Assembly: GCA_018376445.1 (NCBI GenBank)
Contig: JAHABL010000004.1
Location: 112,334-176,333, forward strand
Source: Mycobacteriales bacterium
GTDB lineage: Bacteria > Actinomycetota > Actinomycetes > Mycobacteriales > Mycobacteriaceae
Length of the DNA stretch: 64,000 nucleotides
Reading direction: 5' to 3'
The translations under genes and the position numbers were made by a program. Positions within the stretch are counted from its first letter, which is position 1. Every line of letters starts with the position of its first letter. Positions 7,849-16,758 of the stretch are shown piece by piece. The notes under the pieces were generated by a model. The model searched no databases. It was given only the letters and a program-made list of their open reading frames with translations, and had not been told where the DNA came from.

Positions 7849-9555
7849 GTGACTAACGAACGTGTGCGGTTGCCCGGAGCCTCGAACCCCCTGTCGAACC
7901 TCAACTCCCCCATCCCCACGCTGTGGCCTGCACACTATTTCTCAGCGGACGAGTCCCCCACGGAGACCACCCCGCTATGTGACACCACCTTCGTCGTCAT
8001 CGACCTTGAAACGACCGGCATGACACCGGGCATCGACGCCATCACGGAGATTGGTGCAGTCCGGGTAACCGGCGGCGTCATTGAAAAAGAGTTTGCGACT
8101 CTCGTTAACCCGGAACAACCCATCTCTCCATTTATCGAAGACCTCACCGGCATCACCAACCAACAGGTTCGCGACGCTCCCACTATCGACGTCGTCTTCC
8201 CCTCTCTCCTTGAATTCATTTCGGGGAGCACACTCGTCGCTCACAACGCTTCTTTCGATCTCTCCTTCCTCCGCGCGACCGCCCAACAGCTGGACTACTG
8301 CTGGCCCGACAACCCCTCTCTCTGCACCGTCAAACTAGCCCGGCGCATCCTTGACCGCCAAGAAGCTCCCTCCGTCAAGCTCTCTGCGCTCGCGCAGCTC
8401 TTCCACACCCACACCCGCCCCACACACCGTGCACTTGACGACGCTCGCACAACAGTAGAAGTCCTCCACGGGCTTATCGAACGTGTTGGCACCCAAGAGG
8501 TCACAACACTAGCCGACTTATCCGCCTACCGTGGACACCACAACAGCGCCATCTATGCCAAACGGTCGATGGCGGACGGTCTCCCCCATCTCCCCGGCGT
8601 TTATATATTCCGTGACGCCCACAACGTTCCCCTCTACGTCGGAACAGCGACCGATCTGCGCCGTCGTGTCATGGGCTACTTCAACGGTTCGGAAACACGG
8701 CGCCGTATGTCTGAAATGGTGCTTCTCGCAGACCACATTGACTATGTCGAATGCCTCACTCCTTTTGAAGCGAGCATTCGTGAACTGCGGCTCATCAGTG
8801 CCCACCAACCTCCTTACAATCGTCGCTCACGGGACCAAGAAGGCCACTGGTGGCTCATCCCTCCACGCGCATCAGCCTCCCACCTCTATTCCTGTACACG
8901 TGTTGCCCCAGCCGAGAATGCTTGCGCGGTTGGCCCTTTCCGTCAGAGAAGCACGGCGGTAGCGGTGGGTACCCTCATTGAAAGCGATATCCGGCACGGC
9001 GTCGCTCCCACCGAGCCCCTCACCCTAGCTGAAAAATCCGCGAGTGCTGAGATCATGCGTGAACTCACACGGGGGGTAGCTGCGCCTCTCATCGAACGAG
9101 CACAGTCGCATCTCACAGAACTTGCCACTGCACAGCAATACGAACAGGCCGCATTTCTGCGAGACACCACTGCTAAGGCAGTGCTGGCGCTCGGCTCACT
9201 CCACCGATACCAGCAGCTTTATCACCAGGAGGAGATTATTGTGGCGGAACCTGACGGCCGTTCCGGCTGGTTCTTCACCGCCATTCGCCATGGCATGTTT
9301 GCGGGAACCCTCCATAGTCTTGCCGGCGAAAACTACCAAGCTGCTATCTCCCAGCTGCACGCTAGCGCCCAGACTATCCTCTCCTTTGCGGACGCACCCA
9401 TGACCAGCTCCCAAGAGGAACGTCAGCTCGTGTATCGCTACCTCGGCAGTGGCCACGTCCGACTGGTAGAGGTGGCATACCCCTGGCACGAGAAACTCTC
9501 CTCCGCTTGCGGCTACCGCGAATGGGCAGAACGTGCCGCAGCTGCGAAAAAGTAG
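7849..9555 (+). CDS. DnaQ-type exonuclease fused to UvrC-like GIY-YIG nuclease (Rv2191-like)
   Basis: Fusion protein predicted to act in DNA repair. The N-terminal third is a DEDDh 3'-5' exonuclease: TTFVVIDLETTGMTPG (motif I), TLVAHNASFDLSFLR (motif II) and HRALDDARTTVEVL (motif III). A GIY-YIG domain follows (LPGVYIFRDAHNVPLYVGTA), then a segment like the UvrC middle region with a UVR-type helix pair (QQYEQAAFLRDTTAKAV). The C-terminal endonuclease and helix-hairpin-helix parts of real UvrC are absent. The start is uncertain: the frame is open back to 7669, but a promoter at 7819-7846 makes GTG 7849 or 7864 most likely. In Mycobacterium the orthologue is followed by trpD and the cytochrome bc1-aa3 genes; here asnB follows directly. 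Confidence 0.85.
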   Translation: MTNERVRLPGASNPLSNLNSPIPTLWPAHYFSADESPTETTPLCDTTFVVIDLETTGMTPGIDAITEIGAVRVTGGVIEKEFATLVNPEQPISPFIEDLTGITNQQVRDAPTIDVVFPSLLEFISGSTLVAHNASFDLSFLRATAQQLDYCWPDNPSLCTVKLARRILDRQEAPSVKLSALAQLFHTHTRPTHRALDDARTTVEVLHGLIERVGTQEVTTLADLSAYRGHHNSAIYAKRSMADGLPHLPGVYIFRDAHNVPLYVGTATDLRRRVMGYFNGSETRRRMSEMVLLADHIDYVECLTPFEASIRELRLISAHQPPYNRRSRDQEGHWWLIPPRASASHLYSCTRVAPAENACAVGPFRQRSTAVAVGTLIESDIRHGVAPTEPLTLAEKSASAEIMRELTRGVAAPLIERAQSHLTELATAQQYEQAAFLRDTTAKAVLALGSLHRYQQLYHQEEIIVAEPDGRSGWFFTAIRHGMFAGTLHSLAGENYQAAISQLHASAQTILSFADAPMTSSQEERQLVYRYLGSGHVRLVEVAYPWHEKLSSACGYREWAERAAAAKK

Positions 9556-9676
9556 ACATGTCCATTCCTTCTATGGCGAGAAGTCGTTGTACTTCCCCTA
9601 GCCCCCTACAAGCCAACCCCCATTTAGTGGCATACTTAAACGAACCCTCCCCCACCCGTATGGGGCATATGCTTCT

Positions 9677-9698
9677 CCGCTAGGAACTCTCCTAGCGG
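9677..9698 (+). promoter_or_regulatory. Perfect stem-loop in the asnB leader
   Basis: CCGCTAGG-AACTCT-CCTAGCGG, an 8-bp perfect stem, lies 22 bases before the asnB start and just ahead of the ribosome-binding GGAAGGA. No U-tract follows, so a leader control element or transcript-stabilising hairpin is more likely than a terminator. Confidence 0.5.
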
Positions 9699-9720
9699 CT
9701 TATGGAAGGACGAAATATCT

Positions 9721-11646
9721 GTGTGTGGCCTTCTCGGATTTCTCGCAACTGGCGGAAACGCTACAGCGTATGCAGATTCCGTAACTGCAGCACTTCCTCA
9801 TATGCGCCACCGCGGCCCCGATGAGCATCTCACCTGGCATAACCAGGATGTCGTTTTCGGTTTCACCCGTCTTTCTATCATCGACATCAAGAACGCCCAC
9901 CAGCCTATGGTGTGGGGGCCTGCTGACGACCCCGAACGCTACATCCTCGCCTTCAACGGCGAAATCTATAACTATGTAGAACTGCGTGACGAACTTCAAC
10001 ACGAATTCGGTGCCGAATTCCATACCACGGGTGACGGAGAACCCATTGTTGTGGGCTTCCACTACTGGGGCGAAGATGTGATCACTCGCCTTCGCGGCAT
10101 GTTTGCCTTCCTTATTTGGGACACCAAAACCCGCACTCTCTTCATGGGCCGCGACCCCTTCGGCATCAAACCCCTCTACTACTGCCAGACTGAGCATGGT
10201 GCCGTCTTCGGATCCGAGAAAAAATGCCTCCTTTCGCTTGCAGACACCATCAATCTGCCGCTGGAACTCGATAAGCGCGCGCTCGAACACTATGCGGCCT
10301 TCCAGTACGTCCCTGAACCGGAGAGCCTCCACACCACCATCCGCCGCCTCGAATCTGGATGCTGCGCCACACTCACTCCAGGTGGACAGCTAGAGACACA
10401 CCGCTACTTCACCCCTACCTTCCCCATCGATAAGAGTGCGCATGATCACGAGCAAGCCCTTATCGACGGTATTACGGCTGCTCTCGAAGATTCCGTCGCT
10501 AAGCACATGCGAGCAGATGTCACAGTTGGCTCCTTCCTCTCCGGCGGTATCGATTCCACGGCCATTGCCTCACTTGCCAAGCGCCACAACGATAATCTGC
10601 TGACGTTTACCACCGGTTTCCACCGTGAGGGCTACTCCGAAATCGATGTAGCAGCAGAATCAGCGAAGGCAATCGGGGTCGAACACATTGTGAAGCCCGT
10701 AACCCCTGAAGAATTCATCGAGGCAGTCCCCCGCATCATTTGGTACCTCGATGACCCAGTTGCAGACCCTGCTCTTGTCCCCCTCTACTTCGTGGCACGC
10801 GAAGCCCGCAAACATGTGAAAGTTGTTCTCTCCGGCGAAGGCGCAGATGAGCTTTTTGGTGGCTACACCATCTATAAAGAACCACTGTCCCTCGCTCCCT
10901 TCGAGAAAATCCCCGGCCCACTGCGACGCGGACTTGGTAATTTCTCCGACCATCTCCCGCACGGTATGCGCGGCAAGAGCCTTCTCAAGCGCGGCTCCAT
11001 GACGTTGGAAGACCGCTACTACGGAAATGCCCGCTCCTTCACCTTTGAGCAGATGCACGAACTCATGCCCTGGGTAACCCCCGAGTGGGATCACCAGGAC
11101 GTGACCGCCAATATCTATGCACAGTCCGTCGGCTGGGATCCGGTAGCCCGCATGCAGCACATCGACATGTTTACCTGGCTGCGCGGAGACATTCTGGTGA
11201 AGGCAGACCGCATCACCATGGCGAATTCTCTCGAGTTACGCGTCCCCTTCCTCGATAAGGTTGTCTGGGAGGCGGCCCGCAAACTCCCCTACAACATGAA
11301 GATTGCCCACGGCACCTCCAAATGGGCGCTGCGCGAGGCACTGAAGACCATCGTCCCGCCGCATGTTCTCAACCGTAAAAAGCTTGGTTTCCCGGTCCCC
11401 ATCCGCCACTGGTTGGCAGGGCCAGAAATGTTCGACTGGGCACGAACGCTCATTCTGGAATCTGAGGCCGATCACCTATTCGACAAAACAGCGCTCCTCT
11501 CCATGTTGGAGGAGCACAAGGACGGCGTGATGGATCACTCCCGCCGTATCTGGACGATGCTATGTTTCATTATTTGGCATGCCATCTTCGTCGAAGATCG
11601 TATTCACCCAGAAATCCCGGCACCCCAATACCCAATCGAGTTGTAA
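9721..11646 (+). CDS. asnB: Glutamine-dependent asparagine synthetase-like amidotransferase (AsnB/LtsA)
   Basis: Two-domain enzyme, 641 residues. The N-terminal class II glutaminase has its nucleophile Cys at position 2 (MCGLLGFL), with RHRGPDE, RLSIID and FNGEIYNY typical of the Ntn fold. The C-terminal synthetase domain has the pyrophosphate loop SFLSGGIDST and the LSGEGADELFGGY motif. In Corynebacterium the same gene (ltsA) and in Mycobacterium its orthologue are needed for amidation of diaminopimelate in peptidoglycan and for lysozyme resistance, so a cell-wall role is more likely than asparagine supply. The GTG start follows GGAAGGA at 10 bases. Confidence 0.92.
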   Translation: MCGLLGFLATGGNATAYADSVTAALPHMRHRGPDEHLTWHNQDVVFGFTRLSIIDIKNAHQPMVWGPADDPERYILAFNGEIYNYVELRDELQHEFGAEFHTTGDGEPIVVGFHYWGEDVITRLRGMFAFLIWDTKTRTLFMGRDPFGIKPLYYCQTEHGAVFGSEKKCLLSLADTINLPLELDKRALEHYAAFQYVPEPESLHTTIRRLESGCCATLTPGGQLETHRYFTPTFPIDKSAHDHEQALIDGITAALEDSVAKHMRADVTVGSFLSGGIDSTAIASLAKRHNDNLLTFTTGFHREGYSEIDVAAESAKAIGVEHIVKPVTPEEFIEAVPRIIWYLDDPVADPALVPLYFVAREARKHVKVVLSGEGADELFGGYTIYKEPLSLAPFEKIPGPLRRGLGNFSDHLPHGMRGKSLLKRGSMTLEDRYYGNARSFTFEQMHELMPWVTPEWDHQDVTANIYAQSVGWDPVARMQHIDMFTWLRGDILVKADRITMANSLELRVPFLDKVVWEAARKLPYNMKIAHGTSKWALREALKTIVPPHVLNRKKLGFPVPIRHWLAGPEMFDWARTLILESEADHLFDKTALLSMLEEHKDGVMDHSRRIWTMLCFIIWHAIFVEDRIHPEIPAPQYPIEL

Positions 11647-11671
11647 CTTCAACCGACAACATACGACAGAG

Positions 11672-11706
11672 AAAGGGGATCGTCCATCAAATGGACGATC
11701 CCCTTT
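11672..11706. terminator. Terminator hairpin between convergent asnB and adoK
   Basis: AAAGGGGATCGTCCAT-CAA-ATGGACGATCCCCTTT is a perfect 16-bp stem with a 3-base loop. It lies between two convergent genes and can serve both strands. Only a short T-run follows on either side. Confidence 0.8.
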
Positions 11707-11730
11707 GCTATAGCGTCGTTAGGGAGTCGG

Positions 11731-12690
11731 CTACAGAACGGCCAAGATTGCCTCTGCGCTCGCTTCGTCGTAACGCTCAGCGAGCCGCTGGCGGGCTACC
11801 TCAGCATCCCAGACCCACTCTTGCGTACCAACAGTCTCCAAAACGAGACAGGCCACCAGTGAACCCAATTTGGCGCAATTCTCCCAGTCCAAACCGCGCA
11901 GCCGGGCTGTCAAAAAACCAGCCCGGAAGGCGTCACCTACCCCGGTGGGATCCTGAATGTTATCGCTATGCAGAGCGCCAACAAAAAACCTGCCATCGGG
12001 GGTATTGATTTCGGAGCCACGCTCACCGAGTGTCGTCACCCGAACTGTCACCAAAGCATCCAACTCTTCAGCTGTCAGTGCAGTCTTTTGTAGCAACAGC
12101 CCATACTCGTACTCGTTGGAGAACAAATACTCTGCCCCTGTGACCAGCTGAAGAATACTGTCACGGGTCAACGAGGAAAGCTGCTGGGATGGATCCGCCG
12201 CAAAGGGGATACCCAGTTCACGAGCTTCCTCCGTATGTTTGGCCATGGCGACCGGATCGCCAGCACCAATGAGCACAATATCGGGTCGCGGGGCGACGTC
12301 GTGGAGCGAGATCTGCGCAGACTCGCTCATTGCGCCCGGATAGAAGCTGGCAATCTGGGCGAGTTCTGCATCAGTCGTACAGGTAAACCGTGCCGTCGCG
12401 GCCGTGTCACTGACATAGACCTGGGAGCAATCCACCCCGTGGTCCTCCAACCAGCGCTGGTAGTCGCCAAAATCTTTGCCGACGGCACCGAGCAGCAGAG
12501 GCTGTTCACCCAACACGCCCAGGGCGAAACAAATATTGCCGGCGACACCTCCGCGCCGAATATCCAAACCGTCCACCAGAAAGCTGAGGGAAACATGGTC
12601 GAGATGCTCGGGAAGGAACTGCTCAGAGAACTTTCCCGGGAAGGTCATGAGATTGTCAGTGGCTACGGAAGCCGAAACGGCAATGGTCAT
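11731..12690 (-). CDS. adoK: PfkB-family carbohydrate kinase, adenosine kinase (Rv2202c-like)
   Basis: A 319-residue ribokinase-fold enzyme. It shows the N-terminal GGVAGNICFALGVLG substrate-side signature and the C-terminal PfkB signature DPTGVGDAFRAGFL with the catalytic Asp. Rv2202c, its positional orthologue, phosphorylates adenosine for purine salvage; sugar kinase activity on other substrates cannot be excluded. The start overlaps the stop of erpA as TAATG, so adoK is translated from the erpA transcript. Confidence 0.87.
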   Translation of the reverse strand: MTIAVSASVATDNLMTFPGKFSEQFLPEHLDHVSLSFLVDGLDIRRGGVAGNICFALGVLGEQPLLLGAVGKDFGDYQRWLEDHGVDCSQVYVSDTAATARFTCTTDAELAQIASFYPGAMSESAQISLHDVAPRPDIVLIGAGDPVAMAKHTEEARELGIPFAADPSQQLSSLTRDSILQLVTGAEYLFSNEYEYGLLLQKTALTAEELDALVTVRVTTLGERGSEINTPDGRFFVGALHSDNIQDPTGVGDAFRAGFLTARLRGLDWENCAKLGSLVACLVLETVGTQEWVWDAEVARQRLAERYDEASAEAILAVL

Positions 12691-13037
12691 TAGTTGAATG
12701 AATCTCCACAGGCGCAGGAACCCTGAGCATTGGGGTTGTCAATGGTGAAGCCTTGCTTCTGGATAGTGTCTGCGTAGTCGATGGTAGCGCCCATCAGGTA
12801 GGGCATGGAGAGACGGTCCACTGCAAGAGTGACGCCGCCGAATTCGTTACGAATATCGCCATCGAGTTCACGATCGTCAAAGAAAAGCTGATAACGCAGG
12901 CCAGCGCAGCCACCAGGGGCAACAGCAAGACGCAGTACGAGGTCGTCGCGGCCTTCCGCATCAATGAGTGCCTTGGCCTTAACGGCAGCAGCATCGGTTA
13001 GAGTTACACCGGCAAGGTAGTCCTTGGTGTCAGCCAT
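12690..13037 (-). CDS. erpA: HesB/IscA-type iron-sulfur insertion protein ErpA
   Basis: A-type carrier that hands Fe-S clusters to apo-enzymes. The 115-residue protein has the three conserved cysteines: one in GGCAGLRY and the C-terminal pair in GSCACGDSF. Rv2204c is the positional orthologue. Users of such clusters in this window include LipA and the complex I subunits, which fits a need for a dedicated carrier. It is first in a two-gene unit with adoK. Confidence 0.93.
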   Translation of the reverse strand: MADTKDYLAGVTLTDAAAVKAKALIDAEGRDDLVLRLAVAPGGCAGLRYQLFFDDRELDGDIRNEFGGVTLAVDRLSMPYLMGATIDYADTIQKQGFTIDNPNAQGSCACGDSFN

Positions 13038-13306
13038 GAAGTGCTCCTAAAAATGATTGACTATGGTCTAGTTAATCTCTACGAGTGTAGAACGATTCAC
13101 CTCCAGAAACTATTCCCAACCAACAGGAATTAAACTTCTCCATCTCACCCTCCCACGTGGCGGGAATTTCCTCCCGGCTCACCCCATTACCACGCAGTGT
13201 CGTGGCCACACCTACATACCGCGAGACAACAACCACCCCCTACACTTTGGGCATGGGAGGTTGCCGAGCAGCAGGAAAAAGTTAGGCTTAGCGCCTCCTT
13301 TTCCTC

Positions 13307-13312
13307 TAGCCT
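13307..13312 (+). promoter_or_regulatory. -10 element (TAGCCT) placing +1 at the GTG start of the DUF3043 gene
   Basis: TAGCCT is followed by exactly 6 bases and then the GTG start codon, with no ribosome-binding site at proper spacing. That is the layout of leaderless actinobacterial transcripts. AGCCTAA here forms an inverted repeat with TTAGGCT at 13282-13288. Confidence 0.45.
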
Positions 13313-13318
13313 AAAGAG

Positions 13319-14089
13319 GTGAAATTCTTTCGTCGTGACCCCCAAGAGAGCGCTCCCGCTGAGGCCGAGCCCGCGGTTGAAGCCACCACCGAAACGGTAG
13401 CTCCCCAGAAGGGCTCCGCCTATACCCCCAAGAAGGGATATGCCACTCCACGTCGCCGCGACGTCGAGCGTGCCCGCGGTATTCAGCGTGGACCCGTCGC
13501 ACCCGCTCCGATGACACGCAAAGAAGCCCGTGCACGGGAGGATGCCCGTTACACGGGCATGACGAAGGAAGAAAAGAAGGCCGCCAAGGCACGCGAAACC
13601 GAAGAACGCCGCATGCAGCAGGAATATCGCCGTCAGCGGATGGCTGCCGGTGACGACGACTATGTGCTGCCCCGCGACAAGGGCCCCATCCGGCGCTTTG
13701 CCCGCAACTGGGTAGACTCCACATGGACCCCGATCTCCTGGCTTTTCCCCATCGTGCTGCTGCTGCTTATCGGCACCATGATTCCTAACCACGCGGTGCA
13801 GAAGACCATCCAGTACCTCATGTACTTCTTCTTCATCGTGCTTCTTATCGAAACCTTCCGTATCTGCATTACGGTTTCTCGTGTAGCAAAGAAGAAGTTT
13901 CCCGGGAAGAAGGACACAGGGTTCCGTTTGGGCTGGTACGCATTCATGCGCGCAACCCAGCCGCGCCGCTGGCGTAACCCCGTCCCCCAGACCTCACCGA
14001 CTTTCCCCTGGTCGAAGAAGGATGACGGCGAGGATGCTGCCAATGCTTCTTCCGATGCACAGTCCGCGAAGGCGAGGAAAGCCGGCTAG
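13319..14089 (+). CDS. DUF3043 family membrane protein
   Basis: An actinobacterial protein of unknown function, 256 residues. The N-terminal half is highly charged and rich in Arg/Lys/Glu (residues 1 to about 115), the likely cytoplasmic part. Two membrane helices follow (around ISWLFPIVLLLLIGTMI and YLMYFFFIVLLIETF), then a basic tail. Its place between erpA and the cobalamin genes is shared with mycobacteria (Rv2206 region). cobU starts one base after its stop, so it may be co-transcribed with cobUTS although no functional link is known. Confidence 0.8.
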   Translation: MKFFRRDPQESAPAEAEPAVEATTETVAPQKGSAYTPKKGYATPRRRDVERARGIQRGPVAPAPMTRKEARAREDARYTGMTKEEKKAAKARETEERRMQQEYRRQRMAAGDDDYVLPRDKGPIRRFARNWVDSTWTPISWLFPIVLLLLIGTMIPNHAVQKTIQYLMYFFFIVLLIETFRICITVSRVAKKKFPGKKDTGFRLGWYAFMRATQPRRWRNPVPQTSPTFPWSKKDDGEDAANASSDAQSAKARKAG

Positions 14090-14090
14090 A

Positions 14091-14687
14091 ATGGCGTTTA
14101 GCCTGGTCATTGGGGGCGCGCGGAGTGGAAAATCGGCATTCGCCGAGAAGCTTATCTGTGCTACTCGGGCAGACTATGTACGATACGGTGCTACCGGCCC
14201 CACCACGACGAATGATCCAGCATGGGAAGAGCGCGTCGCCCTTCATCAAGCGCGTCGGCCCTCCCAATGGGACACTGTCGTCAGCTGTGACCCTGCCACG
14301 TTGCTCGCGCCTTTTCCAACCACTGGGCATTCTGCCCTGCTACTCGATGATCTCCCTTCCTGGGTGACTCACCAACTGTCTGACCTCACTGACTGGGAGA
14401 CCTGCACCCCCGACCAGCACGCACAGCTTCTCGACCGGGCCAACCGCTTCGCCACTGATATTGCGGCATGTGCTGCCCAAGGCATCGATATCGTGGTGGT
14501 GACGCTGGAAGCGGGGTGGGGAGTTTCCCCAGCTACGACTGCCGGCAATATCTTCCGAGATGTTCTGGGGGATGTCAATCAGCTCTGGGCTGCTGCGGCA
14601 GACTCAGTGACCTTGGTGGTCGCTGGTCTTCCTCTCTCCCTCAAACCCTCAGCGACACCTTTGCACACTATGTCTGGGGGCAGCTAG
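14091..14687 (+). CDS. cobU: Adenosylcobinamide kinase / adenosylcobinamide-phosphate guanylyltransferase
   Basis: Late cobalamin enzyme that phosphorylates adenosylcobinamide and then attaches GMP. The 198-residue protein begins with the Walker A loop LVIGGARSGKSAFAEKL and has the LLLDDLPSWV segment that replaces the family's aspartate-rich motif. It lacks the long insert of some relatives. The ATG at 14091 directly follows the DUF3043 stop; the open frame to 14022 runs through that gene and was discarded. cobT follows with no gap. Confidence 0.88.
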   Translation: MAFSLVIGGARSGKSAFAEKLICATRADYVRYGATGPTTTNDPAWEERVALHQARRPSQWDTVVSCDPATLLAPFPTTGHSALLLDDLPSWVTHQLSDLTDWETCTPDQHAQLLDRANRFATDIAACAAQGIDIVVVTLEAGWGVSPATTAGNIFRDVLGDVNQLWAAAADSVTLVVAGLPLSLKPSATPLHTMSGGS

Positions 14688-15776
14688 ATGACATTCCCTA
14701 CAATTACCCCGCCTTCACACGAGTGGCAGCAGACTGCCCGGCGCTACCAAGACCGTCTGACCAAACCGTTGGGTTCTCTTGGCCGCTTAGAGGACCTCGG
14801 AGTGTGGCTGTGCGCTTGCCAGGAACAGTGCCCGCCGCGCCAGTTCACTCATGCCAGATTGGTTGTCTTTGCGGGGGACCACGGTATTGCGGCTGCCCAT
14901 CCGGTCTCTCCTTATCCTGCTGATGTCACCCGACAAATGCTGCTCAATATGGTGCAGGGAGGTACTGGGGTAAACGCTTTATGCCGCAATGCTGGCGTGG
15001 GCTGGCGAGTTGTTGATATGTCGGTGCGTGGAGCTCCCTTCCCCGGGGATATCTCCGCGTTTCGGGTACGAGAGGCGTCAGGATCTATCGATTGTGAAGA
15101 TGCGCTCACCCGCGCTGAGTGTGAAGCCGCACTGCAAGCGGGACGAATGGTGTGCGACAGTGAAGTCGCTGACGGGGCTGACCTCCTTGTTGCTGGTGAG
15201 CTTGGCATTGGAAACACCTCTCCGGCGGCAGCCATTATTGGGGTACTGTGCGGTCTGCCCGCAGAACAGGTCGTGGGACGTGGTAGTGGCATTGATGATG
15301 CTGGGTTAGCTAACAAGACCGCTGCTGTGGCGGCTGCTATTGCACGGGGGCTACCCTCTCACGAGGATCCAATGGGGCTGCTCACATGTTGTGGAGGTGC
15401 CGACCTTGCTGCCATGGCCGGGTTTCTTGCCCAAGCTGCTGTGCGGCACATTCCGGTAGTGCTAGACGGGGTCATTGTGGGAGCATGCGCACTTCTTGCA
15501 GAAATGCTGGCACCGGGTGCCCGCTCCTGGTGGGTGGCGGGCCATCAATCAGCTGAGCCGGCGCATGCTGCTGCATTAGATGCACTGGAGCTCTCCCCTC
15601 TTCTGGACTTAGGTTTGCGACTCGGCGAGGGTTCTGGTGCGGTGTGTGCAGTTCCTCTTCTGCGTGGCGCCATCCACTGCATGACAGATATGACTACCTT
15701 TGATGATGTAGAGGTTAGTGGGCGACTCGATGCGCAGGACGGCATCGGCCCACGCTTCCCCACTACGGAGGTATAA
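14688..15776 (+). CDS. cobT: Nicotinate-nucleotide:dimethylbenzimidazole phosphoribosyltransferase
   Basis: Activates the lower ligand of cobalamin by making alpha-ribazole phosphate. The 362-residue protein carries the family pattern: KPLGSLGRLEDLG near the N-terminus, FAGDHGIAAAHPVSPYP, MVQGGTGVNALCR, ELGIGNTSPAAA, and a C-terminal RLGEGSGAVCAVPLL with the catalytic Glu. It starts immediately after the cobU stop and is followed by cobS, the enzyme using its product, so the three form one operon. Confidence 0.95.
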   Translation: MTFPTITPPSHEWQQTARRYQDRLTKPLGSLGRLEDLGVWLCACQEQCPPRQFTHARLVVFAGDHGIAAAHPVSPYPADVTRQMLLNMVQGGTGVNALCRNAGVGWRVVDMSVRGAPFPGDISAFRVREASGSIDCEDALTRAECEAALQAGRMVCDSEVADGADLLVAGELGIGNTSPAAAIIGVLCGLPAEQVVGRGSGIDDAGLANKTAAVAAAIARGLPSHEDPMGLLTCCGGADLAAMAGFLAQAAVRHIPVVLDGVIVGACALLAEMLAPGARSWWVAGHQSAEPAHAAALDALELSPLLDLGLRLGEGSGAVCAVPLLRGAIHCMTDMTTFDDVEVSGRLDAQDGIGPRFPTTEV

Positions 15777-15781
15777 GCACC

Positions 15782-16576
15782 ATGGTCGGCTTCCGCACTG
15801 CTCTGTCGTGGATGACCATTATCCCGGTCAAAGCTCCTGACGAGGTCGACCGTGCGCTGGGAGTGCGGACAGTACGTGCCATTCCCTTAGTAGGTGTAGT
15901 GCTAGGCCTGCTCTGTGGGCTCGTCTCGTGGGCGTTTGCGAGTATCGCTGTCCCCTGGCCTATCACCGGCATTGTCATCACTACTCTGCTTGTGGTCCTT
16001 ACTCGCGGCATGCATGTTGACGGGCTGGCTGACACTATCGATGGGCTCGGTTCCTACCGCGAACCGGACGAAGCGCGCCAAATTATGCGGGACGGCCGAG
16101 TGGGGCCCTTGGGGATGGCAGCAGTTGTGTTGGCGCTTATTGCTGAAGCTCTCACTTTTGGGCTATTAAGCACCCACAATGGGCACATTATGACGGGCAC
16201 GGTGATTGCGGTTGCCCGCTGGACTACTCCCCTCATGTGTGCAGCTGGGGCGTCCCAAGTTCCTCGCCGGGGTTTTGGTTACTTGATGATTGGCACGCAG
16301 CGACCGGCGTTCGCCTGGGTGGTAGCCAGTATCGGGGCACTTCTTTTTACCGGTGCGGCCGCTGTCACGTCTGAGCTATGCGGGCGTATGCCTGATGTCT
16401 CTGTTGTGGTCGCTCTGCTCTATAGTGCCGCAGCTGTTGGCGGAACGGTACTGTATCGCCGACACTGTGTTCGCCGGTTGGGCTATCTCACTGGTGATGT
16501 GCTGGGCGCCAATGTGGAATTGCTGCAGGCGTGTGGTGCGGTTGCGGCGGTGTGTGCGGTAACGGCACTGCTGTAA
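15782..16576 (+). CDS. cobS: Cobalamin-5'-phosphate synthase (adenosylcobinamide-GDP ribazoletransferase)
   Basis: Integral membrane enzyme that joins adenosylcobinamide-GDP with alpha-ribazole. The 264-residue, multi-helix protein has the conserved TRGMHVDGLADTIDGLGS segment and the acidic metal-binding EPDEARQIMRDGRVGPLGM stretch. GGAGG lies about 10 bases before the ATG. It ends the cobUTS run, which closes with a strong hairpin at 16654-16692. Confidence 0.95.
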   Translation: MVGFRTALSWMTIIPVKAPDEVDRALGVRTVRAIPLVGVVLGLLCGLVSWAFASIAVPWPITGIVITTLLVVLTRGMHVDGLADTIDGLGSYREPDEARQIMRDGRVGPLGMAAVVLALIAEALTFGLLSTHNGHIMTGTVIAVARWTTPLMCAAGASQVPRRGFGYLMIGTQRPAFAWVVASIGALLFTGAAAVTSELCGRMPDVSVVVALLYSAAAVGGTVLYRRHCVRRLGYLTGDVLGANVELLQACGAVAAVCAVTALL

Positions 16577-16653
16577 GTCTGGCGGTACCGTCGCCATCCT
16601 CGTCCCCCGCGACCATCATGGGCTTCCTGTTCCCCTCTACTTCCCCACGATAG

Positions 16654-16692
16654 AACTGCCGCCCCTGCGACTGTTGTGCAGGGGCGGCAGTT
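16654..16692. terminator. Terminator hairpin between convergent cobS and ilvE
   Basis: AACTGCCGCCCCTGC pairs perfectly with GCAGGGGCGGCAGTT across a 9-base loop (15-bp stem). It lies between convergent genes and probably ends transcription from both. Confidence 0.75.
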
Positions 16693-16758
16693 GTGAGGTA
16701 ACGCTGCTCATGGCTCGTCACTCTGGGGCCGCAACCTCTGTTGCGGCCACTACGCTGG

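Noticed and set aside
9700..10332. Open frame of 210 codons on the minus strand
   Set aside because: Antisense to the glutaminase domain of asnB.
13950..14091. Possible cobalamin riboswitch before cobUTS
   Set aside because: cobU starts one base after the DUF3043 stop, so there is no leader, and no cobalamin box was seen.
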